Source: Bacteroidales bacterium (GTDB lineage: Bacteria > Bacteroidota > Bacteroidia > Bacteroidales > WCHB1-69). From it: DNA of 5,279 nt. Below are positions 4,308-5,279 of this stretch, one piece after another. Location of the stretch: the NCBI GenBank assembly GCA_024400715.1, contig JAKSMH010000112.1:1-5279 (forward strand). The letters run 5' to 3'. The notes below the pieces were generated by a model. That model was not told the origin of the DNA and did no database searches. It saw nothing but the letters and a program-made list of their open reading frames with translations. The translations under genes and the position numbers were made by a program. Each line of letters opens with the position of its first letter. Position 1 is the first letter of the stretch.

Positions 4308-5279
4308 CTATTTCTTAATAATTTTTACTGATTTCATTTTCTGTTGAGCATTCATAATATCTAATAAATAGACTCCCGACTCTACATCAGCCACACAAAC
4401 GGTTGTTTGAGTGTCGGTCAACGGGAACTGTCGAAGCAATTTGCCACTCATATCATAAACGCAAGCCATGCAATCGGCAAGACTTTCAATTTGATCACAA
4501 CTCACCACGACAAAATCGGAAGTCGGGTTGGGATAACATTCCCATTCCACTTGATCTTCTTCATAACTAACCACCGCCACGGCACCCGCGTATGCAGGAA
4601 GTTTAATATAGTCAAGCATCGCCATATCCTGACCTCCTGAGGACATATAGTCCTTAATATATCGCCATTCAAAAGTATAATTTCCGGGAGAGACAGCATA
4701 GCAGGCCTTAGTCCAATCCACCTCGCCATCCCACGCGTCTTTTTCAACATCATTGATGTAAAAGGCCAAATAGTCATACATTCCCCAATAACCGCCATAT
4801 TCACTAGACACAAAATAATAAAAAGAAAGTGTGTCGGACTGTGTGACTTGCAAACTAATCTTGAGGGAAGAAGTCTGGTTGTTGCCAATTTGGGCTGAAC
4901 GAGCCGCATAAACTCCTTCATACGCATTTTCATTGGTTATAAACCATGACCGACTATTGTTTGTATTCCAGGGATTCATTGAAAAGTCTCCGCTTTCCCA
5001 ATCTTCGATACGTTCACCTATCAATAATTGATAGTTTTTTTCAACCATATAAGCACCCGCGACCCAGCATAATTTGAATTCGGCCAAGGCAATTTCTTGG
5101 AGTTCAGGATTCACCGTCACGGAAATTTTCACCATAGCGGAGCCATCTGGACCCAAATACGGGGTTACCTGAGAGCGTGGTGAATTGATGATGATATAGT
5201 CATTTAGACTTTCCACAAAAGCAAAGCCACACATTGACTTGGCATCTCCATAATTATATACTGGAATCTGAAGTTCAAC
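4308..5279 (-). CDS. T9SS-exported protein with type A sorting domain, possibly a gingipain-like protease (5'-truncated)
   Basis: The last 323 codons of a larger secreted protein. The frame stays open to the window edge, with VELQIPVYNYGDAKS before the first Met, so the ATG at 5234 is not the true start. Residues 1-88 look like an Ig-like beta domain. Residues 92-230 look like a MAM/jelly-roll-type domain: DWESGDFSMNPW, WFITNENAYEGVYAARS, LSFYYFVSSE, YDYLAFYIND, then a DYIKLPA ending. From about 248 a T9SS type A sorting domain follows: CYPNPTSDFVVV, VYDMSGKLLRQF, SGVYLLDI and a basic end KSVKIIKK. That domain directs passage through the T9SS and is normally cleaved at the surface. I recall this domain order from Bacteroidales C25 (gingipain-like) proteases, but the catalytic part is off-window, so protease identity is inference. 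Several cysteines (7, 71, 193, 248, 261, 270, 273, 295) are more than such tails usually show. Confidence 0.8.
   Translation of the reverse strand, partial: VELQIPVYNYGDAKSMCGFAFVESLNDYIIINSPRSQVTPYLGPDGSAMVKISVTVNPELQEIALAEFKLCWVAGAYMVEKNYQLLIGERIEDWESGDFSMNPWNTNNSRSWFITNENAYEGVYAARSAQIGNNQTSSLKISLQVTQSDTLSFYYFVSSEYGGYWGMYDYLAFYINDVEKDAWDGEVDWTKACYAVSPGNYTFEWRYIKDYMSSGGQDMAMLDYIKLPAYAGAVAVVSYEEDQVEWECYPNPTSDFVVVSCDQIESLADCMACVYDMSGKLLRQFPLTDTQTTVCVADVESGVYLLDIMNAQQKMKSVKIIKK

Noticed and set aside
4502..4933. 143-residue minus-strand ORF inside the T9SS-exported protein gene
   Set aside because: It is a shadow frame of a clearly recognisable coding sequence and its protein has no recognisable features.
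5232..5234. ATG start of the T9SS-exported protein at 5234
   Set aside because: The frame continues upstream to the edge, and a secreted protein should begin with a signal peptide, which is absent here.

Overview
The window looks like chromosomal DNA from a member of the Bacteroidota, probably Bacteroidales-like. The evidence is a type IX secretion system (T9SS) Plug protein, a secreted protein ending in a T9SS type A sorting domain, an exact Bacteroidota-type -7 promoter element (TAnnTTTG), A-rich leaders mostly lacking Shine-Dalgarno sequences, and AT-rich gaps. I saw no IS element, CRISPR array, tRNA or rRNA.

Left half, plus strand. Bases 1-605 are the 3' end of a PHP-domain metallophosphoesterase-like protein with a C-terminal membrane anchor. 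A 58-bp gap with a promoter leads to a complete T9SS Plug gene (664-1944). Its stop codon runs directly into a 140-bp array of twenty 7-bp units (1944-2083). The two main unit variants, GTGAACA and GTGAGCA, alternate in blocks of 5, 4, 4 and 3. About 140 bp of AT-rich leader follows, then a complete ROK-family sugar kinase (2224-3159).

Right half, minus strand. A tight cluster reads leftwards: the C-terminal 323 codons of a T9SS-exported protein, possibly a gingipain-like protease (4308-5279); surE, a 5'-nucleotidase (3538-4305), starting 2 bp after it; and a 100-residue three-helix membrane protein (3236-3538) whose ATG overlaps the surE stop by one base. The two halves converge at 3160-3235, where three inverted repeats are packed end to end, probably as terminators for both directions.

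Functional links are partial. The window holds a T9SS machine component (Plug) and a T9SS client protein, on opposite strands and in separate transcription units. SurE and the ROK kinase are housekeeping nucleotide and sugar enzymes. The least explained items are the block-structured heptamer array, the small membrane protein coupled to surE, and the stacked palindromes. I found no clear evidence of a new multi-gene system.
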